Origin: Trueperaceae bacterium
Lineage (GTDB): Bacteria > Deinococcota > Deinococci > Deinococcales > Trueperaceae
DNA: 59,857 nt
NCBI GenBank assembly: GCA_020431825.1
Contig: JAGQHN010000017.1
Span: 1 to 59,857, forward strand
Direction of reading: 5' to 3'
Part shown: positions 8,399-17,299 of the stretch, piece after piece
Layout of the letters: every line of letters starts with the position of its first letter
Numbering within the stretch: position 1 is the first letter of the stretch
Program-made: the position numbers and the translations under genes
The notes under the pieces: generated by a model
Database searches by the model: none
The model's input: only the letters and a program-made list of their open reading frames with translations
What the model was told of the DNA's origin: nothing

Positions 8399-9466
8399 AT
8401 GCGCAAGATTCTAATTGCTCTTGCATCATTAGTGTTGTTGGGTTTTGCTATTCTGCAGACGGGAACCGATGGCTGGAAGGGCGAGGCGCTACAGCAACTA
8501 AGCAATCAAGGAATAAGTATATCTTTTCCAGATGGATCATTTTTAGGAGAAGATACCTTAACCGGTTATCAGGCAGCTTTACTTCTGGGTGAAGCGCTCC
8601 GATCCATCGAGTCGAGCAGTGGATGTCAAACCCCTAGCACTGCTGCGAGTTCTTTTCGTTTTACAGATGTGCCGGATGGTCACTGGGCAAGTAGCTATGT
8701 ACATCAGCTCGAGGCTCTTGGGGTGAGTGAAGCGTTTCCCAGTGGACAGTTTCAGGGTGAAAACTTCCTGACAGGCTACCAAACTGCATTTTTGGTTAGC
8801 AAAGTTGTTGAGCAGTTAAATCAGAGTGTTCAGTGTGGACTCGAGAATTCAAGAGGAACTCTGACGCAGCTCAATAATGATATGACGCAGCTCAAGGCTG
8901 AACTTGCTTCCGGAGGATTACAAGGACCCGCCGGACCCGCCGGACCCGCAGGTCCTCCAGGACCCGCCGGACCCGCAGGTCCTCCAGGACCCGCCGGAGC
9001 TGATGGTCTAGCCGGCCCAATTGGTCCAGTCGGCCCTCAGGGCTTAGCAGGAACAGCCGGGCCTAGAGGTCCAGCTGGCCCCGTTGGCCCAACTGGCTCC
9101 GTAGGCCCTGCCGGCCCAGCTGGCCCGGCTGGTATTGCTGGACCTGCCGGAGAAGCTGGCATCTCCTGCTGGGATAGTGATGGTGACGGCAGACAAGATC
9201 TTTCTGAAGACATCAACCTTGACGGTACATTTGATGCCGCAGATTGCGTCGGACCTGCCGGTCCAGAAGGACCCCAAGGACCCCCTGGCGCTGCTGGGCC
9301 AAGAGGTCCCACCGGGCCAGCCGGCCCAGCTGGACCCCAAGGGGAAAGAGGTCCGACAGGACCAAAAGGGGATGACGGCGATAGAGGCCCAACTGGTCCC
9401 CAAGGCCCGCAGGGACCTCAGGGTCCCCAAGGTCCCCAGGGTCCTCCAGGACCTCCAGGGAGTTAA
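8399..9466 (+). CDS. SLH-domain surface protein with collagen-like stalk
   Basis: The protein starts with a signal-like hydrophobic stretch ([19 protein letters not shown]), then has two SLH-like units; the second is clear ([14 protein letters not shown] through LTGYQTAF). A short coiled-coil-like segment follows ([12 protein letters not shown]). The C-terminal half is a Gly-X-Y collagen-like tract rich in GPAGPAGP and GPQGPQGP. It is broken once by a Cys-flanked acidic insert ([12 protein letters not shown] to DAADC) that resembles calcium-binding DxDxDG loops. SLH domains bind secondary cell-wall polymers or peptidoglycan, so the collagen part probably projects from the envelope as a stalk. 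ATG 8399 is used; GTG 8393 is two codons earlier and better spaced from AAGGTGG. Collagen coding repeats run through nearly identical codons, which invites slippage. Confidence 0.85.
   Translation: MRKILIALASLVLLGFAILQTGTDGWKGEALQQLSNQGISISFPDGSFLGEDTLTGYQAALLLGEALRSIESSSGCQTPSTAASSFRFTDVPDGHWASSYVHQLEALGVSEAFPSGQFQGENFLTGYQTAFLVSKVVEQLNQSVQCGLENSRGTLTQLNNDMTQLKAELASGGLQGPAGPAGPAGPPGPAGPAGPPGPAGADGLAGPIGPVGPQGLAGTAGPRGPAGPVGPTGSVGPAGPAGPAGIAGPAGEAGISCWDSDGDGRQDLSEDINLDGTFDAADCVGPAGPEGPQGPPGAAGPRGPTGPAGPAGPQGERGPTGPKGDDGDRGPTGPQGPQGPQGPQGPQGPPGPPGS
8930..9463 (+). repeat. Collagen-type Gly-X-Y coding repeat
   Basis: Nine-base units such as GGACCCGCC and GGTCCTCCA are repeated in tandem, encoding about 50 Gly-X-Y triplets in two blocks separated by the Cys/Asp insert at about 9160-9250. 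The long GP-rich open frames on the opposite strand are shadows of this repeat. Confidence 0.9.
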
Positions 9467-9470
9467 ACCA

Positions 9471-9500
9471 AAAGAGGCAGGTAAATCCTGCCTCTTTTTT
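9471..9500 (+). terminator. Strong terminator after the collagen-like gene
   Basis: AAAGAGGCAGG pairs with CCTGCCTCTTT across a 5-nt loop and runs into six T, 5 bp after the stop codon. Confidence 0.92.
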
Positions 9501-9888
9501 CGCTAAAAGTGTTTGCACTTCAAAAACAGCTTGTCCCGTTTGCTGAGTCTATTGGTTTTAACTCGCAAATTGGTTTAGGCTCACACTAGCATTTTCGATA
9601 GTTTCGGATTAGTTCGCAATAAGTATTGCTTGCTTCTAAACCAGAATGCATTCCTCTAGGCTTGCCACTACCAAGGGTGGCATCAAAGAAGATGAGCGTT
9701 TAGCGGTGTTTACGAGATTCGAATATATGCCTCGTCCGCTTTTGGCGAGGCATTTTTGTTTCCGAAATTAAAAGGTTTAAAGGTGTAAACTTCCTGGAAA
9801 GGCTATCTATAGAAAGTCTTTTAGAAATGAGACTACAGTAGCTTGTTTGTTGGTTGAGAGATTGGGTAGTTCCAGAGAAAGTTTACGT
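9501..9888. other. Gene-free stretch carrying repeat element copy A
   Basis: No coding frame was seen. The middle is occupied by copy A of the dispersed element (9627-9757). The rest is unremarkable AT-rich DNA. Confidence 0.6.
9627..9757 (+). ncRNA. Dispersed intergenic element, copy A (candidate small RNA)
   Basis: This stretch of about 130 bp is clearly related to 55682-55811 (plus) and to 47050-47193 (minus). Shared blocks include CTAAACC, TGCATTC, GTGGCATCAAA, GATGAGCG, CGAGATTC and CGTCCGCTT. Copy A ends in a perfect terminator hairpin (ATGCCTCG with CGAGGCAT, then TTTTT at 9727-9757) and contains an internal hairpin (TGCCAC with GTGGCA). It could be an independently terminated small RNA or a miniature mobile repeat; no promoter was identified. 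Confidence 0.55.
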
Positions 9889-10074
9889 TTAGCAGTTTCG
9901 CAACGCGCCACGTTCAGCAAGCTCGAGCTGGCACAAAATAAATTCCAGATAGTCTTCGTCTGAGGCAATACCTTGCTCAATGCGTTTTTGCATGGAAGCG
10001 ACGCGGCTACTTAATTCCGTCTCATTCATCTGATGAATGGTTTCAGGTACCTCTGTGAACGAATTTTCTCCCAT
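9889..10074 (-). CDS. Small hypothetical protein (61 aa)
   Basis: This is a short, acidic, probably helical cytoplasmic protein with no signal peptide or membrane segment. The C-terminal half (EDYLEFILCQLELAERG) looks like an amphipathic helix and contains the local CTCGAG motif in the Leu-Glu frame. The ATG is preceded by AGGA at a usable distance. No family was recognised. Supporting a real gene are protein-like composition and the start signal; against it are shortness and isolation. Confidence 0.55.
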   Translation of the reverse strand: MGENSFTEVPETIHQMNETELSSRVASMQKRIEQGIASDEDYLEFILCQLELAERGALRNC

Positions 10075-10515
10075 GATGTCCTAACCTTCCAGCGTCATCC
10101 CATAATGCGCTGACATCATACTGGATGAATTCTTACAAAATTCTTACAAATATTTGCTTGGTCAAGATTTTTGAGTTCAACTGGAGCAAACCTGATAGCT
10201 TTTGCTGAAGTTAATATGGGATTAGGGGATGGGGCTAAAGCCTCTAAATCAAAATGCATAAAAAATTCACCACCAGCTCTCTTGGTTTAAACTATAACTT
10301 GCTTAGTCTTAGGATTGTCTGAGAAGGGGTCGCACTTGGGTCGCAGTTGAACTTGTTCATAGCATGGATGGTTTTTTAGTAAAAGTGCGCTCACTGTGAC
10401 CAAGAATAACGATACTTGTGCTAACAAAATGGCGAGGCCAATGAGATGCAACTAGCAGCAATTCGTTTAAACTGCTGCTAGTAAGAATAGCTAAAATAAA
10501 GTATTTGAATGACAC
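10075..10515. other. Gene-free stretch downstream of pfkA
   Basis: No supported gene was found in 440 bp. The only structure seen is a perfect 9-bp inverted repeat, CTAGCAGCA/TGCTGCTAG (10452-10481). Confidence 0.5.
10452..10481. repeat. Inverted repeat 3' of pfkA
   Basis: A perfect 9-bp stem (CTAGCAGCA/TGCTGCTAG) with a 12-nt loop begins 35 bp past the pfkA stop. No T-run follows on either strand, so intrinsic termination is doubtful; it could be an RNA-end hairpin. Confidence 0.5.
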
Positions 10516-11484
10516 TTAAACAGCCAGAATTTTGGCAGTTTCATAAAGTTCCCAGTCGAATTCTTTTTGACCTTCGAAAACTTCTTTAAGCGGGATGCGT
10601 ACTGAGCCTCGTTTGTCAATACCAACCATGACGCCGTGTCGACCGTTAACGAGACACTTAACCGCTTCATAACCGAGCCGTGAAGCGAGCACGCGGTCTC
10701 TGGTACTTGGTGAGCCGCCCCTTTGCATATGTCCCAGGATACTGGTGCGAACTTCATAACCACACTTTTGCTCGAGCTGTTTTTGTAAAGCCAATGCACC
10801 ACCCGGAAAAGCACCTTCTGCTACCACGATGACGCTTGACAGTTTGCCCCGTTCCTTTGCCGAAACCACGGCGTCCAGAATACTTTGTGCATCTGCCTCG
10901 GCCTCGGGAACCAGGATGGCTTCAGCGCCACCTGCGACACCCACATAAAGGGCAATATGCCCCGCATGTCGCCCCATTACCTCTACAAGAATGAGGCGAT
11001 CATGGCTTGCTGCTGTATCTCGGAGACGGTCAACGGCGTCCAGGGCGATATTAATGGCGGTATTAAAGCCAATAGAAACATCGGTACCGTAGATGTCATT
11101 GTCAATAGTTCCTGGAATACCGACCACCGGAAAATCATGCTCTTCGAAAAGTTTTAGTGCCCCGCGAAAAGAACCATCGCCACCAATAACAACCAGGCCA
11201 TCAATACCATGTTTTTTTAAGGTTTCGGCGGCTGTAGCTCGTCCTTCGGGTGCATAAAAGGCCTGGCACCGGGCAGTCCTTAAGATAGTACCGCCTTTTT
11301 GGATAATATTGGCAACACTTCTGGGACCAAATTCTACAATGTTGTCGTCAATTAGTCCTTGATAGCCTTGATAAACTGCAGAAACTCTAAGCCCTTTAAA
11401 GATAGCAGTTCGTACAACTGCTCGAATTGCAGCATTCATGCCGGGGGCATCGCCACCACTTGTTAATACAGCAATATGATTCAT
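10516..11484 (-). CDS. pfkA: ATP-dependent 6-phosphofructokinase
   Basis: This 322-aa enzyme phosphorylates fructose 6-phosphate with ATP, the committed step of glycolysis. The family motifs are complete: TSGGDAPGMN (8-17), GGDGSFRGA at 101-109 (Gly in the GGDGS motif indicates ATP rather than pyrophosphate use), catalytic PGTIDND (124-130), and MGRHAGH for sugar phosphate binding. Length is typical of bacterial group A PfkA (about 320 aa). The start codon follows a short GAGG at suitable spacing. It is monocistronic, with long intergenic spacers on both sides. Confidence 0.96.
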   Translation of the reverse strand: MNHIAVLTSGGDAPGMNAAIRAVVRTAIFKGLRVSAVYQGYQGLIDDNIVEFGPRSVANIIQKGGTILRTARCQAFYAPEGRATAAETLKKHGIDGLVVIGGDGSFRGALKLFEEHDFPVVGIPGTIDNDIYGTDVSIGFNTAINIALDAVDRLRDTAASHDRLILVEVMGRHAGHIALYVGVAGGAEAILVPEAEADAQSILDAVVSAKERGKLSSVIVVAEGAFPGGALALQKQLEQKCGYEVRTSILGHMQRGGSPSTRDRVLASRLGYEAVKCLVNGRHGVMVGIDKRGSVRIPLKEVFEGQKEFDWELYETAKILAV

Positions 11485-11710
11485 AGCTTAACCTCGCACA
11501 ATGTAGACAAGAAATTTCAATAAACCAGGGAGAAGGGTGTGTATTTATCGCTCCAATTACACCGCTACGTACACAAAAATAGTATCTCATTAAATACTAA
11601 TCTCGTCTAGCCCTTGAGACACGCTTGAAGTTGACTGTGATGACTGTTCTAAAACAGAGTTGGCGTCTTGCTAGATTGAACCAGAAGTTGCTGAAAGCCT
11701 GCACTGCAAA

Positions 11711-13141
11711 ATGATGAGAAAGAAACTGGTTTTGTTAAGAAAATCTGGCTTGGGCCTACTCGTCCTGGGACTATTGGGTGCCTGCTCGAGCCCCCTGGCA
11801 ACGCCTAGCTATGTTGCCAAAGCTGAGCCAAATCTCCTCTTACACATAGAACCTGCTACAAATCCTTTACCAGCTCAACAAGGGTATAAACCCACAGGTG
11901 CCAAGAAAAGCATATCTGATTTTATCCTCGAGGCAGACGTGCCGATTCAAGCTTTTGGACTTAAGCTGCCCGATCTTACAAAACCTCAAGGACACTTAAA
12001 GCTGCTACAAATGACGGAACTTTGGGAGCAGGTTCAGGGAAGGAACCTGACGGTTGCAGTAATTGACAGTGGGGTCAATGCTACTGAAAGCCTCGAGGCT
12101 GCACTCCTACCAGGCTATGACTTTGTCAGTCAGCAGCCTTTACAAAAGGATGAAAGTGGACATGGGACGGCAGTCGCAACCCTCATTGCTGGTCGAGGGC
12201 CGTACTGGGGCATGGCACCAGAGGCCAGGATTTTACCGCTCAAAGTTTTAGACGAGCATAATCAAGGCTCGAGTAGCAGCTTGGTTCAGGCTCTGCTGTT
12301 TGCTGCAGATCTTCTAGAAGATTTACCGAACCCTCACCCAGCAGACATAATCAATTTGAGTTTGGGTAGCTATAGCTATAGTCCGCTCCTCTATGAGACG
12401 CTGGTAAAGCTGGACAAGTTGGGCATTATGGTGCTTGCTGCGGCGGGCAATGACAGTGGTGATATCGCCTTTCCTGCGCGGTTTTCAGAAGTGATTAGCG
12501 TGTCAGCGGCAGAAGTGCAGAGGGGTAACTGGAGCCTAGCTCCCTATGCCAATTTTGGTGAGGGGCTTGATCTTTTAGCACCACTCGGCGGCTGGACATC
12601 GACTCAAGCGGGTACCTATGCCGAGACGGGGGTTTTAAGTTACGGCCTTCAGGAGGAGCGTTTTCAAGGAACATCCTTTGCTACTGCTGAGATTTCCGGA
12701 CTTGCGGCCTTAGCCCTCGAGTTAACTGGCTCGAGCCTGTTAGCGCGCGAGGCATTACTCAAATCAGCTACAGATTTAAGCCTTCCTGGTTGGGATGCGA
12801 CGACGGGTTATGGCCTTATCAATCCAGCGGCACTTATCCATGCAAGTCAAGAGACTGTGCGAAATCAAGTTGAGATGATTCGTGTGCAAGTTTTGGATGC
12901 GGGAAGTGGGCAGGAAATAAGTCGGTACTACGGTGGGCTCGAGCAGGCACTGGTGGTGCCAGCAGGCCAGTATCTTATAAGAATCTGGCAAGATCAGAAC
13001 CAGAATAGTTACTGGGAAAGTGCTGAGCCGTTTAACTGGTATGAGAAATCAGTAAACCTGGCGACATCTCAACCTACTTCACTGACGCTAAAGCTCGAGT
13101 ACCTTGACTCAACCGCTGCTCAAGGAATATTGACCAGGTGA
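11711..13141 (+). CDS. Subtilisin-like serine protease lipoprotein (S8)
   Basis: This 476-aa protein begins with a lipoprotein signal (lipobox LLGAC, Cys25), so it should be anchored to an envelope membrane. The S8 triad is complete: Asp119 in AVIDSG, His151 in ESGHGTAVA and Ser322 in GTSFATAE; the oxyanion Asn247 lies in AAAGND. After the catalytic domain (about 95-385) comes a beta-rich tail of about 90 residues resembling a small prealbumin/PEGA-like domain (VPAGQYLIRIWQDQN). The start is the tandem ATGATG at 11711. It converges on the membrane-protein gene with a 9-bp gap. The substrate is unknown; processing of surface proteins or peptide scavenging are plausible. Confidence 0.92.
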   Translation: MMRKKLVLLRKSGLGLLVLGLLGACSSPLATPSYVAKAEPNLLLHIEPATNPLPAQQGYKPTGAKKSISDFILEADVPIQAFGLKLPDLTKPQGHLKLLQMTELWEQVQGRNLTVAVIDSGVNATESLEAALLPGYDFVSQQPLQKDESGHGTAVATLIAGRGPYWGMAPEARILPLKVLDEHNQGSSSSLVQALLFAADLLEDLPNPHPADIINLSLGSYSYSPLLYETLVKLDKLGIMVLAAAGNDSGDIAFPARFSEVISVSAAEVQRGNWSLAPYANFGEGLDLLAPLGGWTSTQAGTYAETGVLSYGLQEERFQGTSFATAEISGLAALALELTGSSLLAREALLKSATDLSLPGWDATTGYGLINPAALIHASQETVRNQVEMIRVQVLDAGSGQEISRYYGGLEQALVVPAGQYLIRIWQDQNQNSYWESAEPFNWYEKSVNLATSQPTSLTLKLEYLDSTAAQGILTR

Positions 13142-13150
13142 GTATAAAAG

Positions 13151-14044
13151 CTAATTTTTAGAATTTGCTAAGTTTGGCACTTCAATGTGTTCTAAGGTCC
13201 GGTTCCCCGGTTTTGCCTTGGTGATCTGGTCAGGTGAAACAAGTTCACTCAGTTTAGATTTTTCTTTGTTTCGCTCAAAGGAGAAAAGATTTAAGCGATC
13301 TGGACTCAGCAATGAGCGAACCTTTGGTTTACTCGAGTAAGTTGAAACTGTCTCTACAGGCGTTAAAACATGTGGTGCACTTGTTTCGTCTGCTTTTGGC
13401 ATGACATCCGGAATAATCGCTGAATACGGAAAAAGCTTTTGGTAAAAGGATGGCGGAATAAGGGCAATGACCGTTGCCATACCCAGCAGTCCTGGAATTG
13501 CAGATGCATGATAGGTGAGGTGTTCCAGTAAATTTGCGCCAGTTCTAAATTGCCATTGTAGATAAAAAGACCCTGCTGCTGCCCAGGTAAGACAGTAGGC
13601 AAAGATTGCACTAAAAAGCCCGGCTCCCCAATATTGCCTGGGTGATGGACTGATAGCAAACCAGCCCAGCACGCTGAGTTCAAGGAGCAAGATGATATCT
13701 GGAAGCTGTAGCAAATTCGCAAAAGACAAGAAAAGTATACCTGCAACTAGGCCAGCACTTGGCCCAAAAGCCAGGGCAATAATATAGAGGGGAAGTCGAC
13801 TTAGCCCCGCTGCAAAGTTGCCCATCTGCGGAATGAAATCAAGCAGCAAAATCCGAACGGAAAGCGCACTAAAAACTGCCAGTATAATACTGATGAGTCC
13901 TCGAGCGTTTAAGGCCTCCATAAAATCCAGCCTTACAATACCGGAAAGAATTGACACCGAAAAGAGAATGATGCTGGCCAAAAGAGAGTAGGCCAAAAAC
14001 GGCTGTTGCTGGAAGAATAAAAGAAGAAGCTCCGAATCTAGCAC
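13151..14044 (-). CDS. Multi-pass membrane protein of unknown function
   Basis: This 297-aa protein has about six hydrophobic segments in residues 15-215, then a basic, Ser/Lys-rich cytoplasm-like tail of about 80 residues. The segment RLPLYIIALAFGPSAGLVAG resembles the conserved helix of ECF-transporter S-components or 5TM-type sensors, but the match is impressionistic. No transporter partner is adjacent. The start is ATG 14044 without an obvious Shine-Dalgarno. It is convergent with the protease gene. Confidence 0.6.
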   Translation of the reverse strand: MLDSELLLLFFQQQPFLAYSLLASIILFSVSILSGIVRLDFMEALNARGLISIILAVFSALSVRILLLDFIPQMGNFAAGLSRLPLYIIALAFGPSAGLVAGILFLSFANLLQLPDIILLLELSVLGWFAISPSPRQYWGAGLFSAIFAYCLTWAAAGSFYLQWQFRTGANLLEHLTYHASAIPGLLGMATVIALIPPSFYQKLFPYSAIIPDVMPKADETSAPHVLTPVETVSTYSSKPKVRSLLSPDRLNLFSFERNKEKSKLSELVSPDQITKAKPGNRTLEHIEVPNLANSKN

Positions 14045-14409
14045 CTGTAAAGTATATCATAGTGCCAAAATGCCCCTTTTAGCCTCTAACAACGGCTGTT
14101 GCTTGATGCTGTTTCTTGCCTCGATCTTTCACAAATTTTCTCAAAACTCCCTCTTGGCTGGTTCTCGAGCATCACAAAAAGGTTTTTAAGTCATTTTAAT
14201 TTTCTGTCCGTTTACAGACTAACTAAAATCACTGAATATTCCTTTGCCAATTTGTAATGGTAGGGTGTAAACAGATTCTTTAAAGATATAAGGGGTTAGA
14301 AAACAACGCATCTGGAGGGGTTCGCAAACAATATCTTAATTGGACCATCTGTCAGCATGATGCCACTGCCGCTAATTTTTGCTCAAAGGCGAAATGCTAG
14401 ATTGTTTAA
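14045..14409. other. Divergent promoter region, no gene seen
   Basis: These 365 bp separate the membrane-protein gene and the binding-protein gene and probably hold both promoters. Apart from the TAGATT box near 14398 I see no structure. Confidence 0.5.
14398..14409 (+). promoter_or_regulatory. Leaderless -10 box
   Basis: TAGATT lies 6 nt before the ATG at 14410, and no Shine-Dalgarno is present, so transcription probably starts at or next to the start codon. Confidence 0.5.
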
Positions 14410-15510
14410 ATGTTGAATTGGCTAAAAATCTTGCTTCTTTGTCTATTTTTTTCCTTCACCCAGGCTCAGACCTTAACCATTGGCCTCATCTTGCCTCTTT
14501 CTGGGGAAGACGCTGCTCAAGGACAGGCGTACAGCCGTGCGCTTGAAGCTTTCCAGCTTGATTTAGCCAAAACCAAGCCTTATCTTACTGGGGCACTGGC
14601 TATTACCGTTGTAGATAGTGGCTCGAGTCCTATTCATACGTTAGAACTGGCGCAGCAAGTCTTAGCCCAAAGTGTACAGGTTCTGATTTGCTGCACTAAG
14701 CCAGAGGCGACCAGCGAAGTTTTGCCACTGGCTCAGGCTCGAGGCTTGCCCGTTATTTCTCTTTCCCAATTAGAGGAAAGTGCAGCCTGGGGTTACTCTC
14801 TGAACTTGAGTGAAGAGGATAAAATCCGTGCGGTGTTTCTCGCTATGGCAGAGCGTGGCCTGAGCAGATTAGCGGTGATGGCCGAAGAAAGCCGCCGCGC
14901 TGACCTGGAATTTATATTGAGCCGCTTGTCGGTGCCTGGTGGAGTGGCAGTCATTGATCTGACAACGTATCCTTTTGATGCCGAGGTACTGAGTCCTGAA
15001 GCACTCTGGGTAGCGACACGGCAACCTGACGCGGTACTTCTCTGGGATGAACTTTACCGAACAGGGCTGGCTTATGCAGGGTTACGGGCTCGAGGCTATG
15101 AACAAAACGTCTTTATTTCCCCCGACTTATTTGAAGAAGCCTGGTTTTCGCAATTTTCTGGTGCCTTAAGCGTGGTCGCACCCCTTCAGGCAGTTGATCT
15201 TGCTCCTGAACATCCTGCTTTTGAAAAGGTAGTGAGATACCGAAACGCCTACCGTGAAGCGCAAATGGGGGCTGTGTTCTCGGCTGAAGGCGCAGAGCTT
15301 TATGATGGTTTGACTGCGATAAGTTTGGCCCTTGAGGAAGTGATGAGTTATGGCATTCAAGATCAGCAAGCCTTGCAAAGTGCCCTGGTAGATAGCCTGA
15401 GACAGCTTGGTGAAGTGCAGGGCGTATCAGGTCGGTTTAGCTTTTCTCAGTTTGGCAACGCTTTAAAGGCAGATTCTCTGGTTCTTAGCCGCGTGCCTAT
15501 AAGACCGTAA
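14410..15510 (+). CDS. ABC-type branched-chain amino acid/urea-like substrate-binding protein
   Basis: This 366-aa protein has a Sec signal peptide (about residues 1-19, ending FTQAQ) and a type I periplasmic binding fold (Peripla_BP_6): TLTIGLILPLSGEDAAQGQ near the N-terminus, DSGSSPIHTLELAQQVL as the second strand-helix unit, and the YDGLTAI and LGEVQGVSGRFSF motifs near the C-terminus. Such proteins deliver small amides or amino acids to Liv/Urt transporters. No permease or ATPase is adjacent, so it is an orphan receptor. prfA follows 55 bp downstream on the same strand but has its own promoter-like box. Confidence 0.85.
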   Translation: MLNWLKILLLCLFFSFTQAQTLTIGLILPLSGEDAAQGQAYSRALEAFQLDLAKTKPYLTGALAITVVDSGSSPIHTLELAQQVLAQSVQVLICCTKPEATSEVLPLAQARGLPVISLSQLEESAAWGYSLNLSEEDKIRAVFLAMAERGLSRLAVMAEESRRADLEFILSRLSVPGGVAVIDLTTYPFDAEVLSPEALWVATRQPDAVLLWDELYRTGLAYAGLRARGYEQNVFISPDLFEEAWFSQFSGALSVVAPLQAVDLAPEHPAFEKVVRYRNAYREAQMGAVFSAEGAELYDGLTAISLALEEVMSYGIQDQQALQSALVDSLRQLGEVQGVSGRFSFSQFGNALKADSLVLSRVPIRP

Positions 15511-15552
15511 TAATGCGTTTTTTCATATAGCTACTTGCCTGAGTATTCAAGG

Positions 15553-15558
15553 TAGACT
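15553..15558 (+). promoter_or_regulatory. Leaderless -10 box of prfA
   Basis: TAGACT ends 7 nt before the prfA ATG, with no Shine-Dalgarno in between. Confidence 0.5.
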
Positions 15559-15565
15559 AGCTTTA

Positions 15566-16648
15566 ATGTTGGATAAATTGGAAACCTTAAGTCAAGAATT
15601 TGCTCAGCTCGAGGTTAGCCTGGGCGATCCGGAGCTTATCAGTAATCAAGATAAGTACCGTGTTGCTATGCAGCGCTACAGTGAGCTGACGCCAGTGGTT
15701 AAAACCTATCAGGACTATAGTGAAGTATTAAAGCGCCTCAGCGAAGCAAAAGAGCTCATAAACGATGCCGATTTTGCCGATATGGCACAGGAGGAATTAA
15801 CAGAACTCGAGCCAAAAAAGCTCGAGCTCGAGGGGCAACTTGAAAAACTTCTTTTGCCCAAAGACCCCTACGACGACAAGAACGTTATCATCGAGATTCG
15901 GGCTGCTGCAGGGGGAGATGAGGCAAGTCTGTTTGCCGCCGAAATCCTTAATATGTACCTTCGCTATGCGGAAACCCTTGGCTTTAAAGCCGAAGTTTTA
16001 GACACCCATACCACAGACGTTGGGGGGCTGAGTAAGGTCTCGTTTGAAATTAATGGTAAAGGTGCCTACAGCAAATTTAAGTTTGAATCGGGTGTACATA
16101 GAGTGCAGCGTGTTCCTGAAACAGAAACGCAGGGTCGAATTCATACCAGTACCATCACGGTTGCTGTACTTCCCGAAGCCGAAGATGTAGATGTCAACTT
16201 AAGCCCCAACGACTACCGGGTTGATGTCTACCGCTCTTCGGGGCCAGGTGGTCAGTCCGTTAACACCACAGACTCAGCAGTTCGTATCACCTATAAACCG
16301 GGAACCGGGGAGGAAATCGTCGTTATCTGTCAGGATGGCAAGTCACAAATTAAAAATCGTGAAAAAGCGCTGACGGTGTTGCGGGCAAGGTTACTCGAGC
16401 GTGAAAGAGAAAAAGCACAGGCTGAGCGCCGGGAAGCGCGCCTTGTTCAGATTGGTTCTGGCGAGCGAAGTGAAAAGATACGAACTTATAACTTTCCTCA
16501 GTCAAGGATTACCGATCACCGAATAGGCTTCACCACACATAGCCTCACAGACATTATGATGGGAAATATGGGTGAATTGACGGCAGCATTAAGTGAAGCA
16601 GAGCAGGCCGAACGGCTTGATGAGCTAGGTCAAGGTGGCGCGGCGTGA
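15566..16648 (+). CDS. prfA: Peptide chain release factor 1
   Basis: This 360-aa class I release factor recognises UAA/UAG and triggers peptidyl-tRNA hydrolysis on the ribosome. The GGQ motif lies at residues 228-230 within SSGPGGQSVNTTDSAVRITY, and the RF1-specific tripeptide is PET (in VPETETQGRIHTS), where RF2 would have SPF. Length is typical. It lacks a Shine-Dalgarno and looks leaderless. Its 3' end overlaps a nudix gene by 14 nt, so the two form an operon. The N-terminal helical domain contains a tandem CTCGAGCTCGAG in the Leu-Glu frame. Confidence 0.96.
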   Translation: MLDKLETLSQEFAQLEVSLGDPELISNQDKYRVAMQRYSELTPVVKTYQDYSEVLKRLSEAKELINDADFADMAQEELTELEPKKLELEGQLEKLLLPKDPYDDKNVIIEIRAAAGGDEASLFAAEILNMYLRYAETLGFKAEVLDTHTTDVGGLSKVSFEINGKGAYSKFKFESGVHRVQRVPETETQGRIHTSTITVAVLPEAEDVDVNLSPNDYRVDVYRSSGPGGQSVNTTDSAVRITYKPGTGEEIVVICQDGKSQIKNREKALTVLRARLLEREREKAQAERREARLVQIGSGERSEKIRTYNFPQSRITDHRIGFTTHSLTDIMMGNMGELTAALSEAEQAERLDELGQGGAA

Positions 16649-17108
16649 GTTTGTCGTTGCTGCCGCAATACTGCTCGATAGGATGGGTCGGGTACTCCTG
16701 GTAGGCAACGACTGGCAAGGCTTTGGTAATGTGCGCTATACCTTACCTGGAGGTGTAGTTGAGCGTGGAGAGTCCACACTTCATGCACTGGTTCGTGAAG
16801 TAAAAGAAGAGACAGGTCTAAAAATTACTTCAATAACGCATCTGGCCTATGCTGTGCATGTTGAAGATGTTAAGAGAAATGATCGCGCAGTATCGTTTGC
16901 TTTTTTAGCCGAATACGATGGTTTGCTAAATCCAAGAGACCCAGATGGATTTATTGTGGAGGCAAGATTTGTTCCGGTGAATGAAATTGCCGAGCTTATT
17001 CCTATACCCCCTATAAGAGAACCCCTTATTGCCTATTTGAAAGAGCGAGAGCCGGGAAAGTTTTATGCTTATGGTGGCTGGGATGGTCGCGAGATGAAAG
17101 ATATTTAG
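16635..17108 (+). CDS. Nudix hydrolase
   Basis: This 157-aa protein has a complete Nudix box at residues 40-62 (G-x5-E-x7-REVKEETGL), which coordinates divalent metal for hydrolysis of nucleoside diphosphate derivatives. The substrate cannot be assigned; the family covers oxidised nucleotides, ADP-ribose and NADH, and such enzymes are numerous in Deinococcus. The GTG start lies inside prfA (14-nt overlap), implying translational coupling. A strong hairpin follows about 75 bp downstream. Confidence 0.9.
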   Translation: MARREFVVAAAILLDRMGRVLLVGNDWQGFGNVRYTLPGGVVERGESTLHALVREVKEETGLKITSITHLAYAVHVEDVKRNDRAVSFAFLAEYDGLLNPRDPDGFIVEARFVPVNEIAELIPIPPIREPLIAYLKEREPGKFYAYGGWDGREMKDI

Positions 17109-17181
17109 ATCCTGAGGGAAAACCGTAACTCAAATCCGTTTTAAATGCTAAAAAGCTATACGATATTAGATCAAAGAAATT

Positions 17182-17218
17182 AGGACGCTTTTCTAGCGTC
17201 CTAAAAGTATTTTTCAAA
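17182..17218. terminator. Terminator between the nudix and esterase genes
   Basis: AGGACGCT and AGCGTCCT form a perfect 8-bp stem with a 5-nt loop. A short T-run (TATTTTTC) follows on the plus strand after several A. It sits between convergent genes and may serve both. Confidence 0.7.
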
Positions 17219-17299
17219 AATGAGTTTAGAGTTTAAGGCTATGGTGGAAATCAAGAGTGATACTTTTTCCTAGACACTCCTCTTTAGATGAGGTTAAAC

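Noticed and set aside
8930-9463. Regularly repeated short units that could be taken for a CRISPR array
   Set aside because: The units are contiguous in-frame collagen codons without spacers, inside a gene with its own start and terminator.
9037-9518. Long Gly/Pro-rich and Ser/Trp-rich open frames opposite and beside the collagen tract
   Set aside because: They are shadow frames created by the 9-bp Gly-X-Y coding repeat; they lack start signals and end in the terminator of the real gene.
9700-9735. Reading the GATTCGAAT part of element copy A as a tRNA T-loop
   Set aside because: Copies B and C do not keep TTCGA in that place and no acceptor stem or anticodon arm can be drawn.
16635-16648. 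A later start for the nudix gene to avoid overlap with prfA
   Set aside because: The N-terminal beta strand before the Nudix box would be lost; a 14-nt overlap is usual for coupled genes.
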